64,000 nt of DNA from Shimia isoporae. GTDB taxonomy: Bacteria > Pseudomonadota > Alphaproteobacteria > Rhodobacterales > Rhodobacteraceae. A program made the position numbers and the translations under genes. This document shows positions 1 to 8,937 of the stretch, one piece after another (the first letter of the stretch is position 1; the number at the start of each line of letters is the position of its first letter). The notes below the pieces were generated by a model. It worked only from the letters and a program-made list of their open reading frames with translations. It made no database searches and was not told where the DNA came from. The stretch covers positions 1,178,001 through 1,242,000 of the forward strand of contig NZ_SMGR01000001.1 in assembly GCF_004346865.1 (NCBI RefSeq). Direction: 5' to 3'.

Positions 1-239
1 CAACCCGACATGCCAAATGCAGAAACGTCGACGGTCCGGCATGGCCGGTCGTGTGATCAACTGTAGCTATCAAGCCCAGCTATGCCGCGAAAATCAAGCA
101 TTCGCAGTCGCGCGCGTTTCCGGAGTTGGCGATAAACCGGAATGGGATTCTTCACAATTTGGAATGAGTTAAGGGCGCGATTGTGCGCCAAAACTGGCCG
201 ATTGGAGCGCCAAACTTGGCAATAAATGGCTTAGGTGAG
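1..239. other. Window edge, no assignable gene
   Basis: No recognisable gene. One plus-strand frame is open from the window edge (about base 2) to a TAA at 170-172, so the 3' tail of a gene starting outside the window is possible. Its translation is arginine-rich at first and resembles no family I know. The rest is intergenic sequence downstream of the amidohydrolase gene. Confidence 0.3.
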
Positions 240-1118
240 TTACCGTGTGCCCAAGAGGGAGCGCGACACCGTACGGCCAAAAACCCGTTCGGCGTTCTTG
301 TAGGCGATCTGTTCCGCGATATCTCTGGGCAGCACGGACAGCCACGCCCGGTTGGAAGCGATGATGGCTTCGTAGTTGTCCCACTGGCTGTTGACCCAAG
401 TGTCAGAGCCAACCATCAACCTGTCCGGAAAGGCGAAAATCACCTTGCCCCAATCAAGATCCAGTTTTCCGGACCGATCCAGAATGTCGTATTCGCGAAG
501 CGAGGTGTCCGCCAGCAAGTCCGGGAATTCCGCCATCAGGTCATAGACTTCGGGTGCAGGCGTGCCGAGGCCCGCGTGGGCCCAGATGATTTTGACCCTT
601 GGATCGAGTGATTTGAGCCAGCGGATCGGCTCTGTGCCCGCGTGAACATGTAGATATATGTCACGGCTGCGGGCCATTTTGATGATCTGCCTAAACAGCT
701 TTGCGTCGGACGTGTCGAGGCGGTGAATGTGAAATTCGCCGATGCCTTGATGCGGGTAGGCATTCAGACGTTTCTCCAGGTAGTCCGCCATACCTTCGGC
801 CTTGGCCCAGTTCGAGGAGCCAGCGCTGCCGTGGTAGGGGCGAAGTTCCGGAACAATACGATTGGGAGCGTATTCCCAAAGCATGATGGTGCCTTCGTCC
901 GGAGTGGAGGACACCAGCCCCATGGCAACTCCGGATTTGTCCATAAGCTCGATCACCGATGCGACGGAGTATTCAGACCAAGCAGGCTGTTTGTAGTGAA
1001 TGTGTGCGTCAAAGATTGGCAGGTCTTTCACGGCATCTCCGATGGGTTCATGATCACCATCGGCCCATGCCTGGGTTGCTAGACAAACGGTAAGCATTGG
1101 AAGGATGGGCTTGAACAT
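240..1118 (-). CDS. Exported amidohydrolase-family protein
   Basis: 292 residues. A short signal peptide is visible (hydrophobic core LPMLTVCLATQAWA), so the enzyme probably acts in the periplasm. The mature part opens with the metal-binding HxH of the amidohydrolase_2 family (IFDAHIHY, about residues 35-42), followed by GEFHIHR (about 127), HVHAGTEP (about 157), WAHAG (about 180) and MVGSDTW (about 236); these match the ligand strands of a TIM-barrel metal-dependent hydrolase. The substrate cannot be told; relatives include decarboxylases and lactonases. It is the last of three minus-strand genes, 28 bases behind the preceding one, and is probably co-transcribed with them. Confidence 0.8.
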   Translation of the reverse strand: MFKPILPMLTVCLATQAWADGDHEPIGDAVKDLPIFDAHIHYKQPAWSEYSVASVIELMDKSGVAMGLVSSTPDEGTIMLWEYAPNRIVPELRPYHGSAGSSNWAKAEGMADYLEKRLNAYPHQGIGEFHIHRLDTSDAKLFRQIIKMARSRDIYLHVHAGTEPIRWLKSLDPRVKIIWAHAGLGTPAPEVYDLMAEFPDLLADTSLREYDILDRSGKLDLDWGKVIFAFPDRLMVGSDTWVNSQWDNYEAIIASNRAWLSVLPRDIAEQIAYKNAERVFGRTVSRSLLGTR

Positions 1119-1146
1119 GGGCGACTCCGGCTGGTTTGCCCCAGTA

Positions 1147-1767
1147 TTACCTTCTTTTTGGCTTTGTGGATGTAAAAAATCGATTTTTTTGCGCGGCGGC
1201 TCTTTTTACTGCGTTCAAAGTTGCGGCCAAAAGAAGCAGGCAAAGCAGGAATTTGGAAAGCGGCTCCATTGTGCCCTCGATAAGCAGGACATGAAGAATA
1301 GCCCCGGTCACGAGTATTGTGGCAAGCAGGAGATGTACACGTCCCCATCTTTGAGGTGGCCATCGTAACTTTCGTCGGGCGACCGCAAGGAAGGCGATTA
1401 ATAGGAGCGCCCAAGTTGCCAGCACTCCCCAAATTGAAAACGGCGTCGGTGAGCGGAGCAGCAACGCGTCGATGACGTCCGGCGGGCTGGTGATCCAGAG
1501 TCCTGAGATGTGGAATAGAACGCCTGAGAAAACGACCGTGCCAGTCAGGCGGTGCAAGCGTCGTGCCTGCTGGGGCGAGTTAACGGACAGAATTGCGGTC
1601 GCCAGTAGCGGTTGCAGGAGGCAAAGGCCGAAAGCGATGATTCCTGCAAAACTGGCGGCGATGTAGATACCGCTCCTCCACGCAAGCAACGGGGATGTGC
1701 CAGCGAGTGCCAGTGGTGTCACGAAGACGATCGCGAACAGCGACCAAAGCAAGGCAGAGCGAGGCAT
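1147..1767 (-). CDS. Ferric-reductase-like multi-pass membrane protein
   Basis: 206 residues from the ATG at 1767. A TTG at 1779 lies directly behind the stop of the upstream gene and would add four residues, so the exact start is uncertain. Five or six hydrophobic helices are visible. Histidines in the third and fifth (RLHRLTGTVVFSGVLFHISG and RVHLLLATILVTGAILHVLL) have the spacing of haem ligands in ferric-reductase-like or cytochrome b-type integral membrane domains. The C-terminus is basic (TKPKRR). It lies between a Tat-exported dioxygenase-like protein and an amidohydrolase, so it may pass electrons to a periplasmic oxidation step; that role is inference. Confidence 0.65.
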   Translation of the reverse strand: MPRSALLWSLFAIVFVTPLALAGTSPLLAWRSGIYIAASFAGIIAFGLCLLQPLLATAILSVNSPQQARRLHRLTGTVVFSGVLFHISGLWITSPPDVIDALLLRSPTPFSIWGVLATWALLLIAFLAVARRKLRWPPQRWGRVHLLLATILVTGAILHVLLIEGTMEPLSKFLLCLLLLAATLNAVKRAAAQKNRFFTSTKPKRR

Positions 1768-1779
1768 CGGGCGGTGCAA

Positions 1780-2253
1780 TCAGGACGGTTCGAGAACAAA
1801 ATCGGCGTTCAGAGTTGTGTCTTTGGAACTGCGCATGACGGGCCGCAAAAACACCGTTTTGTAATCACCACTGTCATAAGCGAGGTGGCCGTGAGCCTGT
1901 CCAAAGGCCGGCACGATCTGTGGCATTTCAAGGCGGAAGTTCCCTTTGGCGTCGGTCAGGGTTGCGCCGTGGCTGTGCCAGTCGCGTTCGTAGCCTTCCG
2001 TTGTGTGGGCCCATATTTGAATTCGGATGTTTTCAAGTGGTGCGCCATCTCCGGCGCGACGCACGGAGCCGGTCATCCAAAAACCACCGCCTCCGATGCG
2101 CTTAACGATTGGTGCGTTGGGGATGTAGTTGTTCGCGCCTCCGCGCATGGTACGGGTAGGCGCAAGAGACTTGGCTCGAGCCGGATGCATGCCGCCTGAT
2201 GCCAAAAGCGATGCGCCGGAAGCGGCAAGAAACGTACGGCGGGTGAAGACCAT
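1780..2253 (-). CDS. Tat-exported intradiol-dioxygenase-like protein
   Basis: 157 residues. The N-terminus has a twin-arginine signal (TRRTFLAASGASLLASG) ending near ARA, which implies export of a folded, possibly cofactor-bearing protein. The remainder resembles the beta-sandwich core of intradiol ring-cleavage dioxygenases: a GxV.RxxxGxPLENIRIQIW start, then HSHGATLTDAKGNFRLEM and later AHGHLAYDSGDY. It is shorter than classical protocatechuate dioxygenases (about 200-250 residues), and I cannot identify the full Tyr/His iron set, so activity is uncertain. It is the first gene of the three-gene minus-strand operon; its TGA is immediately followed by the next gene. Confidence 0.65.
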   Translation of the reverse strand: MVFTRRTFLAASGASLLASGGMHPARAKSLAPTRTMRGGANNYIPNAPIVKRIGGGGFWMTGSVRRAGDGAPLENIRIQIWAHTTEGYERDWHSHGATLTDAKGNFRLEMPQIVPAFGQAHGHLAYDSGDYKTVFLRPVMRSSKDTTLNADFVLEPS

Positions 2254-2435
2254 TGGGCTGCTCCTGTGTGACCGGGACGCAGTCAGTATAGCCCAGTCAT
2301 TGCGCTTGGCGGAGAGATAAGAGGGTCAACGGCGCTCACGCCTGTGTGAGTGCCGCATCCGTGATCCTCCACCACGTTTTGAGAACACCGCAATGGTTGC
2401 TATTGTAGCGTGCATTTCAGCTTTAGGAAATTTTG

Positions 2436-3557
2436 ATGCCCCGGATTTTGAAGAGAGCAATCCCTTGTTTGTTGGCTCTGGCAGGCCTCGCGCTCGTCTT
2501 GCCATCCTGCAGTAACGAGTTTCGGAAGAGGGTTGAGACGGACACATTGCCGGTAACGGAAGACAAGGAGAGGTTCACCGTCAAATTTTCCGGTGTCAGT
2601 ACAATTCTGGTGGATGACGGGCGGACGCAAGTTCTGATCGATGGCTATTTTTCGAGGGTGCATAGAAGCCTGTTCAACACCATGGCGCCGGATCTTGAGC
2701 AGATCGTGGCAGGCTCTGATGCTCTCGGTATCCGAGATTTTGAGTGTATCAACGCGGTGGCCGAGCCGGCCAACACATGCGCAAGCCGGCAATACAGCGG
2801 TCTTTCAGTGATAATTCCGGCACATGGACACTATGACCACGCGATGGACAGCGCGATTGTTGCGGCGAGGCACGGTGCGATTTTGTTGGCTGATGAAAGC
2901 GGCAGGGACCTGCGTGCGGCGGCCAGAACATTTGTCGGAGACAATTGTGACGATTGTGACTGGGATCGGGTGGCACCGTCAGAATACTTCGATAGCGGAG
3001 CACAGAACGCGCGTAGCTTTGGCGCCGGTAGTTTCAAAATCACGCTTTATCGGACCGAGCACTTCTGTTCGTTCATCACCGAGTTCGGCGCGGGGAACAA
3101 TCCCGAAGACATTGTTTTGCCGACGTCTCTGTTTGGCATGAAGGAAGGCGTGGCAGTGTCGATATTGGTGGAGCAGGGAGACAAAGGTCTTTTGATCGTG
3201 CCAAGTTCCAATGCGTTTGAAACGGTTGTGGCCGAACACGGCATCAAAGCGGATGTTGTCATGATGGGGATTGGTGGCAACGGTTGGAAAAGTAAGTCTT
3301 ATCTCGAAAATGTCTTTACGTCCCTCGCAGAAGAGGCGGGCGCGAAACGGATCATTCCAATTCATTGGGACAAGGATTCGACCAAATTGTTCGGCGAAGG
3401 GCATGATAGCCAGAATGTCCAACTCGAGCCGTCAGCAATCATGCGGCTAGACCGAACTTTGGCTGTCATGGACAGCGTGACACAAGAGTTTGCCGCGGAC
3501 GTTGGGTTTGCTCCGGTGATAGATGCTTTTGACCCCTTTGCTGGGATCGACAGCTAA
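2436..3557 (+). CDS. MBL-fold metallo-hydrolase lipoprotein
   Basis: 373 residues from the ATG at 2436; a TTG lies just upstream. A lipoprotein signal is clear: basic start, hydrophobic stretch ALAGLALVLPSC, then Cys for lipid attachment. The body is a metallo-beta-lactamase-fold hydrolase with the HxHxDH metal motif in PAHGHYDHAMD (about residue 128) and later histidines in EHFCSF and PIHWDKDS. The closest architecture is the UlaG-like or RNase Z-like lactonase/phosphodiesterase group; the substrate is unknown. An envelope-anchored MBL enzyme is less usual than the cytoplasmic forms. It runs toward the next, convergent gene with only 4 bases between them. Confidence 0.75.
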   Translation: MPRILKRAIPCLLALAGLALVLPSCSNEFRKRVETDTLPVTEDKERFTVKFSGVSTILVDDGRTQVLIDGYFSRVHRSLFNTMAPDLEQIVAGSDALGIRDFECINAVAEPANTCASRQYSGLSVIIPAHGHYDHAMDSAIVAARHGAILLADESGRDLRAAARTFVGDNCDDCDWDRVAPSEYFDSGAQNARSFGAGSFKITLYRTEHFCSFITEFGAGNNPEDIVLPTSLFGMKEGVAVSILVEQGDKGLLIVPSSNAFETVVAEHGIKADVVMMGIGGNGWKSKSYLENVFTSLAEEAGAKRIIPIHWDKDSTKLFGEGHDSQNVQLEPSAIMRLDRTLAVMDSVTQEFAADVGFAPVIDAFDPFAGIDS

Positions 3558-3561
3558 GAGG

Positions 3562-4077
3562 TCAGCATCCTGCAGTTTCGATGCGGGCCGTTGCGCTTGG
3601 TGTGAAGGTCGCAATCGTTTTGGCGTCGGCTTGTTGAAGATGTACGGATGCCCCTTCGATTTCCGAGCCGGAAACAGTGATTTCGCGCTGTCCGATCGTG
3701 TCGTCCACATCGATGGTGAAGCTGACCATTGCTCCGGGTTCGAGCGTTTCGATTTCCAGAAGAAGCTTGTCTTGCCCGTCGGTAACAACCGGGATGCGTT
3801 TCAAAGCTTCTTTCCCCGCCGTGATTTCAAAAGGCTGGAACACTTCAACTCCGGCACCGGCACCCGTGACGTCAAAAATCAGTCCCGCTTGAGATGTCGA
3901 AAGATCAAGCGCGACTGTAGATGCTGTCAGGGCACAAGCGCCGGAGTTTGTGACCTCGAAGCGATCCTTAGGCGCGCCTTCAACAAATCGCACATCCACA
4001 TCGGAGAGCGCGTGGGTGGCGACCACTGCAGCGAGGGCCAGGGTGGGGAAGAAAACAGTGGCAAAGGGAATGCGCAT
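3562..4077 (-). CDS. Exported protein of unknown function
   Basis: 171 residues with a signal peptide (MRIPFATVFFPTLALAAVVATHA). The mature part is rich in beta-strand-type residues (VEVFQPFEIT, LLLEIETLEPGAMVSFTIDVDD), with one Cys in the middle and one at the very C-terminus (ETAGC), which could form a disulfide in the periplasm. It looks like a small immunoglobulin-like or calcium-binding beta-sandwich, but I recognise no named family. It is convergent with the MBL-fold gene and separate from glnA. Confidence 0.6.
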   Translation of the reverse strand: MRIPFATVFFPTLALAAVVATHALSDVDVRFVEGAPKDRFEVTNSGACALTASTVALDLSTSQAGLIFDVTGAGAGVEVFQPFEITAGKEALKRIPVVTDGQDKLLLEIETLEPGAMVSFTIDVDDTIGQREITVSGSEIEGASVHLQQADAKTIATFTPSATARIETAGC

Positions 4078-4174
4078 GGAAATGCCTCTCGGTGGGTAAC
4101 AACAGTGTTACGCAGGGAGAGGCAGAGCGGATCATTGAATTTGTTAACTGCTACGTGGAGAGGACACCGAAAGC

Positions 4175-4208
4175 AAAAGGGCGCTCCGGAGAGCGCCCTT
4201 TCTTTTCA
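4175..4208 (-). terminator. Intrinsic terminator of glnB-glnA
   Basis: A perfect 11-base inverted repeat, AAAGGGCGCTC and GAGCGCCCTTT, is separated by four bases. It has a T-run on the plus strand and a T-rich stretch on the minus strand, so it can end transcription from glnA and possibly in both directions. Confidence 0.8.
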
Positions 4209-4226
4209 CTGTCCCAGTTCTGCGAA

Positions 4227-5633
4227 TTAGCAGGAGTAGTACATGCCGAATTCAACAGGGTGCGGTGTGTGTTCGTAGGTTTCGACCTCTTCCATCTTGA
4301 GCTCGATGTAGCCCTCGATCTGGTCTTTGGTGAACACGTCGCCAGCCAGCAGGAAGTCGTGGTCTGCTTCGAGGCATTCCAGAGCTTCGCGCAGGGACCC
4401 ACATACAGTCGGGATACCGGCCAGTTCTTCGGCAGGCAGATCGTACAGGTTCTTGTCCATGGCTTCGCCAGGGTTGATCTTGTTCTTGATGCCGTCCAGG
4501 CCAGCCATCAGCAGGGCTGCAAACGCGAGGTATGGGTTCGCGGACGGATCCGGGAAACGTGCCTCTACGCGCTTTGCTTTCGGGCTTTCGGTCCACGGAA
4601 TACGGACACAGCCCGAGCGGTTGCGTGCGGAGTAGGCGCGCAGAACAGGTGCCTCGAAGCCCGGGATCAGACGCTTGTAGGAGTTGGTCGACGGGTTGGT
4701 GAAGGCGTTCAGCGTTTTCGCGTGCTTCAGGATGCCGCCGATGAAGTACAGTGCTTCGTCAGACAGGTCGGCATATTTGTCACCAGCAAAGAGCGGCTTG
4801 CCGTCTTTCCAGATCGACATGTTCACGTGCATGCCGGTGCCGTTGTCGCCGTAGATCGGCTTGGGCATGAAGGTTGCGGATTTCCCGTAGGACGCGGCCA
4901 CGTTGTGGATCACGTACTTGTACTTCTGCAGTTCGTCCGCCTGCTTGGTCAGGCTGTCAAAGATCAGGCCCAGCTCGTGCTGACAGGAGGCAACCTCGTG
5001 GTGGTGCTTGTCCACTTTCATGCCCAGACGCTTCATGGTGGAGAGCATCTCGGAACGCAGGTCGTGGCTGTCGTCGGTCGGGTTGACCGGGAAGTAGCCG
5101 CCTTTGACACCAGGGCGGTGGCCCATGTTGCCCATTTCGTATTCGGTGTCGGTGTTCCAGGAACCATCGATCGCGTCTACTTCGTAAGACACTTTGTTGA
5201 TGGTGTTGGAGAAGCGCACGTCGTCGAACAGGAAGAATTCTGCTTCCGGGCCCATGTAAGCCACGTCACCGATGCCGGATGCTTTCAGGTAGGCTTCGGC
5301 TTTTTCTGCGGTGCCGCGCGGGTCGCGCTCGTAGGATTCACCAGTGTCAGGCTCAACGATCGAGCAGTGCAGACAGATGGTTTTTTCCGCATAGAACGGG
5401 TCAACATATGCCGAAGCGGTGTCGGGGATCAGCTTCATGTCGGAAGCTTCGATCGATTTCCAGCCCGCGATGGAGGAACCGTCAAACATAAAGCCTTCTT
5501 CGAGGAAGTCTTCGTCTACGAGGTCCACGTCCACGGTCACGTGCTGCAGCTTGCCGCGTGTGTCGGTGAAACGGATGTCGACATATGCCGCATCTTCGTC
5601 TTTGATCAGCTGGAGAACTGCGTCTGCGCTCAT
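4227..5633 (-). CDS. glnA: Type I glutamine synthetase
   Basis: 468 residues, the normal length for dodecameric GS-I. It makes glutamine from glutamate, ammonia and ATP in the cytoplasm and is the main route of ammonium assimilation. Visible signatures are the start region with [21 protein letters not shown] (about 50-58), the active-site stretch [10 protein letters not shown], the ATP-binding segment [14 protein letters not shown], and NRSGCVRIP. The adenylylation tyrosine is present in [10 protein letters not shown] (about 398), so GlnE-type covalent control is expected. It is preceded by glnB with a 39-base gap, the standard alphaproteobacterial glnBA operon. Confidence 0.97.
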   Translation of the reverse strand: MSADAVLQLIKDEDAAYVDIRFTDTRGKLQHVTVDVDLVDEDFLEEGFMFDGSSIAGWKSIEASDMKLIPDTASAYVDPFYAEKTICLHCSIVEPDTGESYERDPRGTAEKAEAYLKASGIGDVAYMGPEAEFFLFDDVRFSNTINKVSYEVDAIDGSWNTDTEYEMGNMGHRPGVKGGYFPVNPTDDSHDLRSEMLSTMKRLGMKVDKHHHEVASCQHELGLIFDSLTKQADELQKYKYVIHNVAASYGKSATFMPKPIYGDNGTGMHVNMSIWKDGKPLFAGDKYADLSDEALYFIGGILKHAKTLNAFTNPSTNSYKRLIPGFEAPVLRAYSARNRSGCVRIPWTESPKAKRVEARFPDPSANPYLAFAALLMAGLDGIKNKINPGEAMDKNLYDLPAEELAGIPTVCGSLREALECLEADHDFLLAGDVFTKDQIEGYIELKMEEVETYEHTPHPVEFGMYYSC

Positions 5634-5672
5634 TCCCTTAGTCCTTCTGATTGCTTTGAATTTTGGGTGATA

Positions 5673-6113
<441 letters not shown>

Positions 6114-6186
6114 TCAGGGTGTGTGATTAAAAAATAGGCAAAGTGGCGCGAAAATGCGCTGAATTGAATCGCGGGATGCACGGGAA

Positions 6187-6324
6187 ATGAGCGAATTGCT
6201 AACGGCTGCGCAAATGCGCGCCATCGAGCAGGCGGCGATTGAGTCGGCTGAAGTGACTGGTCTGGAGTTGATGGAGCGTGCCGGGCGGGGTGTTGTGGAG
6301 GCCATTTTCGAGGAGTGGCCGGAG
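6187..6324 (+). repeat. 138-bp near-identical repeat, copy 1
   Basis: Matches 7166-7303 at 136 of 138 positions, beginning exactly at the two ATG codons. The two differences are C/G and T/G substitutions. Flanking sequence is not alike, which points to recent conversion or recombination limited to the 5' end of the genes. Confidence 0.9.
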
Positions 6325-6957
6325 TTGGATACTCCAAAGATGGCGCATGGAGCTGGTTTGCGGGCAAAGGCGGCGCGCTGGCGTTTGCGCCGCGCCGTTG
6401 GGACACCACGGATCGGAGTTTTATGCGGCCCAGGCAACAATGGAGGCTATGGGTTTGTAATTGCTAAGTTGCTTGCCGATCGCGGATTGAATGTAGAAGT
6501 CTTTTTCTTGGGGCCGCCCTCCATACAGCCACCAGAAGCTCACAAATGCGCAGAGCTCTGGTATAAAAAGTATAAGCAGCTTCACGCTATATACCCGCTG
6601 GGTCATAGAGACATGAGGTTGGCAGAAAAGAAGTTTGATGTGTTTGTTGATGCAATTTTTGGAACCGGATTGGACCGTCCATTGCCGGAGGAAATCTTGG
6701 AGCTGTTCAATAACATCCGGTACGAAAGAAATTGGCAGTCCAATAGGCTGGTGGCGGTTGATATTTTAAGCGGATTGAACGGAGACACCGGCGAAGAAAT
6801 GTCTGAGCTTTGCCTTCGTGCCGACCTAACAGTGACATTTCATAGAGCGAAATGCGGACACACGCGGCGTCGTGCAAAAGAGTGGTCTGGCAAGCTGGTG
6901 GTAAAGGATATTGGGTTGGGAAACGGCCCGCAGGTTGACCAAAAAAACGAAAATTGA
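6187..6957 (+). pseudogene. Degenerate NAD(P)H-hydrate epimerase-like paralogue
   Basis: 256 residues, still an open frame, covering only the N-terminal (YjeF_N, epimerase) domain. The first 138 bases match the next gene at all but two positions; beyond that the two diverge sharply. Key motifs are altered: the nucleotide loop reads GNNGGYG where the functional copy has GNNGGDG, and DIPSG is changed to DILSG. DAIFGTGL is kept. The 3' two thirds are visibly more AT-rich than the neighbour. It is either a relic or a non-catalytic paralogue whose 5' end was overwritten by gene conversion. It lies divergent from glnB, and the downstream gene carries out the real reaction. Confidence 0.6.
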
Positions 6958-7165
6958 GTGACGGACGCTCGAAAAAGCACGCCGTACGGGTCAATCAAAA
7001 ATGCGCTAGCGTCACGAACTAGGATTGGCGGTCGCAACGTCTGCCCGGTGTCGGTCTGGTGTCGTGCGTTTCCGAGTGCACTCCGGGAGGGCCGATTAGG
7101 CTGGTGTCATAGGAAATTGTCAGTGTGGCGAAAGCCGCTCAATCGAACTTAGGGAAGATTTGGAA

Positions 7166-7303
7166 ATGAGCGAATTGCTAACGGCTGCGCAAATGCGCGC
7201 CATCGAGCAGGCGGCGATTGAGTCGGGTGAAGTGACTGGTCTGGAGTTGATGGAGCGGGCCGGGCGGGGTGTTGTGGAGGCCATTTTCGAGGAGTGGCCG
7301 GAG
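7166..7303 (+). repeat. 138-bp near-identical repeat, copy 2
   Basis: Second copy of the repeat that begins at 6187. It is the first 46 codons of the functional hydrate repair gene. Confidence 0.9.
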
Positions 7304-8863
7304 CTTGGGGAGGAGCGGGGCAGGGCTGGTGACTCTGGCAAGCCCGAGAGTTCCAACACAGAAAAGGCGCGGCGAGCGGTCGTGCTATGCGGTCCGGGGA
7401 ACAATGGCGGCGACGGGTTTGTGGTGGCGCGGCTGTTGCAGGGGCGCGGCTGGGATGTGGAGGTGTTTCTTTATGGGGATGCCAAGAAGTTGCCGCCGGA
7501 TGCGCGCTGGAATTATGAGCGGTGGGTGGAGATTGGGGCGGTTGAGGCGCTGGAGGAATACGCCCATTCGGATGGCTGGCAATGCGATGTGCTTGTCGAC
7601 GCGTTGTTCGGAACCGGGTTGAAGCGCGGCTTGCAGGAACTTAGCAACCTCTTCTGGAATATGGAGGACATGGTCGATTGTTTTGATGTTGAGTTCGGGC
7701 ACGAACGCGGGCGACCAGCAATTGTCGCGGTAGACATTCCCAGCGGCGTCTGTGCCGACAGCGGGTGTGAGTTTGAGCATGAAGAGGTCTGGCACAGGTT
7801 TTCTGCCGCGGCCCACCTTACGATTTCGTTTCATCGCGCAAAAGTGGGCCACATTCTGGGCGAGGGCGCGAAAAGGCGTGGAAAGTTGCGGGTAGTGGAT
7901 ATCGGACTAGAAGACACTCAAAGCAGGCACTTGTGGGTGAAGAACTGCGCTCCAGAAGTTGGGGATGACGTGGCTCTATGGCGTGTCGCTAGAAGGAGCT
8001 TAGTTAAGGAGGTTGGCGCGATACATCCGAGTTTTATTTGCAAGCGAAGCGACAGCCACAAATTCTCCCACGGCCACGCCCTCATCCTCACCGGAGGCTC
8101 CGGCAAAACCGGCGCGGCGCGGCTGGCGGCGCGGGGGGCGTTGCGGGTTGGCGCGGGGCTGGTGACGCTCGGTGTGCCGCCCTCGGCGCAGCAGGAGGTG
8201 GCCTGTCAGATCACGGCGTTGATGCTCAAGCGGGTGGCGGATGGTGAGCGGCTGTCGGCTGTTTTGGACGATGCGCGGATCAACGCGCTGTGTCTGGGGC
8301 CGGGAATGGGCTTGGTGCGGGCGCGGGAGCTGGTACCGGTGGCTTTGGCGACCAAGCGTGCGACGGTGTTGGATGCGGATGCGTTGACGGCGTTTGCAAA
8401 GGGGCCGGAAACGCTTTTTGAGATGCTACATGAGAAATGCGTGCTGACGCCGCATGGCGGGGAGTTTGCCAAGTTGTTTCCCGACATTGCCGCGAAGTTG
8501 GCGGAGGTGCCCACCAAGGGACCGGCTTATTCCAAGGTGGATGCGACGCGGGAGGCGGCGGCGCGGGCCGGGTGTGTTGTTCTTTATAAAGGGGCGGATA
8601 CGGTGATCGCGGACCCCTCTGGTCGGTGTTCGGTGAATGCGGCGGTCTATGAGCGGGCGGCGCCGTGGTTGGCGACCGCGGGCTCGGGTGATGTTCTTGC
8701 GGGTTTCATCGCGGGGCTTTTGGCGCGGGGATTTGCGCCGATGGCAGCGGCGGAGACGGCAGCGTGGTTGCATGTGGAATGCGCGCGTGCGTTCGGGCCC
8801 GGTCTGATCGCGGAAGACCTGCCCGAAATACTGCCGAAAGTGCTTGCCGGCCTTGCGGAGTGA
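7166..8863 (+). CDS. nnr: Bifunctional NAD(P)H-hydrate epimerase/dehydratase
   Basis: 565 residues from the ATG at 7166; a TTG lies two codons upstream. It repairs damaged NADHX and NADPHX. The N-terminal epimerase domain (about 1-260) shows LCGPGNNGGDGFV, DALFGTGL, VDIPSG and the TISFHRAKVGH strand. The C-terminal ADP-dependent dehydratase domain (about 295-560) shows GHALILTGGSGKTGAARL, LCLGPGMG, LTPHGGEF, YKGADTVIADP and the catalytic-Asp motif GSGDVLAGFIAGLLARG. The linker between domains (about 7850-8045) is less GC-rich than the C-terminal half. It follows a decayed paralogue of its own N-terminal domain by about 200 bases. Confidence 0.93.
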   Translation: MSELLTAAQMRAIEQAAIESGEVTGLELMERAGRGVVEAIFEEWPELGEERGRAGDSGKPESSNTEKARRAVVLCGPGNNGGDGFVVARLLQGRGWDVEVFLYGDAKKLPPDARWNYERWVEIGAVEALEEYAHSDGWQCDVLVDALFGTGLKRGLQELSNLFWNMEDMVDCFDVEFGHERGRPAIVAVDIPSGVCADSGCEFEHEEVWHRFSAAAHLTISFHRAKVGHILGEGAKRRGKLRVVDIGLEDTQSRHLWVKNCAPEVGDDVALWRVARRSLVKEVGAIHPSFICKRSDSHKFSHGHALILTGGSGKTGAARLAARGALRVGAGLVTLGVPPSAQQEVACQITALMLKRVADGERLSAVLDDARINALCLGPGMGLVRARELVPVALATKRATVLDADALTAFAKGPETLFEMLHEKCVLTPHGGEFAKLFPDIAAKLAEVPTKGPAYSKVDATREAAARAGCVVLYKGADTVIADPSGRCSVNAAVYERAAPWLATAGSGDVLAGFIAGLLARGFAPMAAAETAAWLHVECARAFGPGLIAEDLPEILPKVLAGLAE

Positions 8864-8937
8864 TTGCGAGGTTGTTCCAATTTGTGATAAACTTTCCGGA
8901 ATAACAAAACTACGCGGATCGGGCAGGTCCAGCTTAC

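Noticed and set aside
6143-6157. Sigma-54-like TGGCGCGAAAATGCG before the epimerase-like gene
   Set aside because: Departs from the TGGCAC/TTGC consensus and points away from glnB, the gene where such control would be expected.
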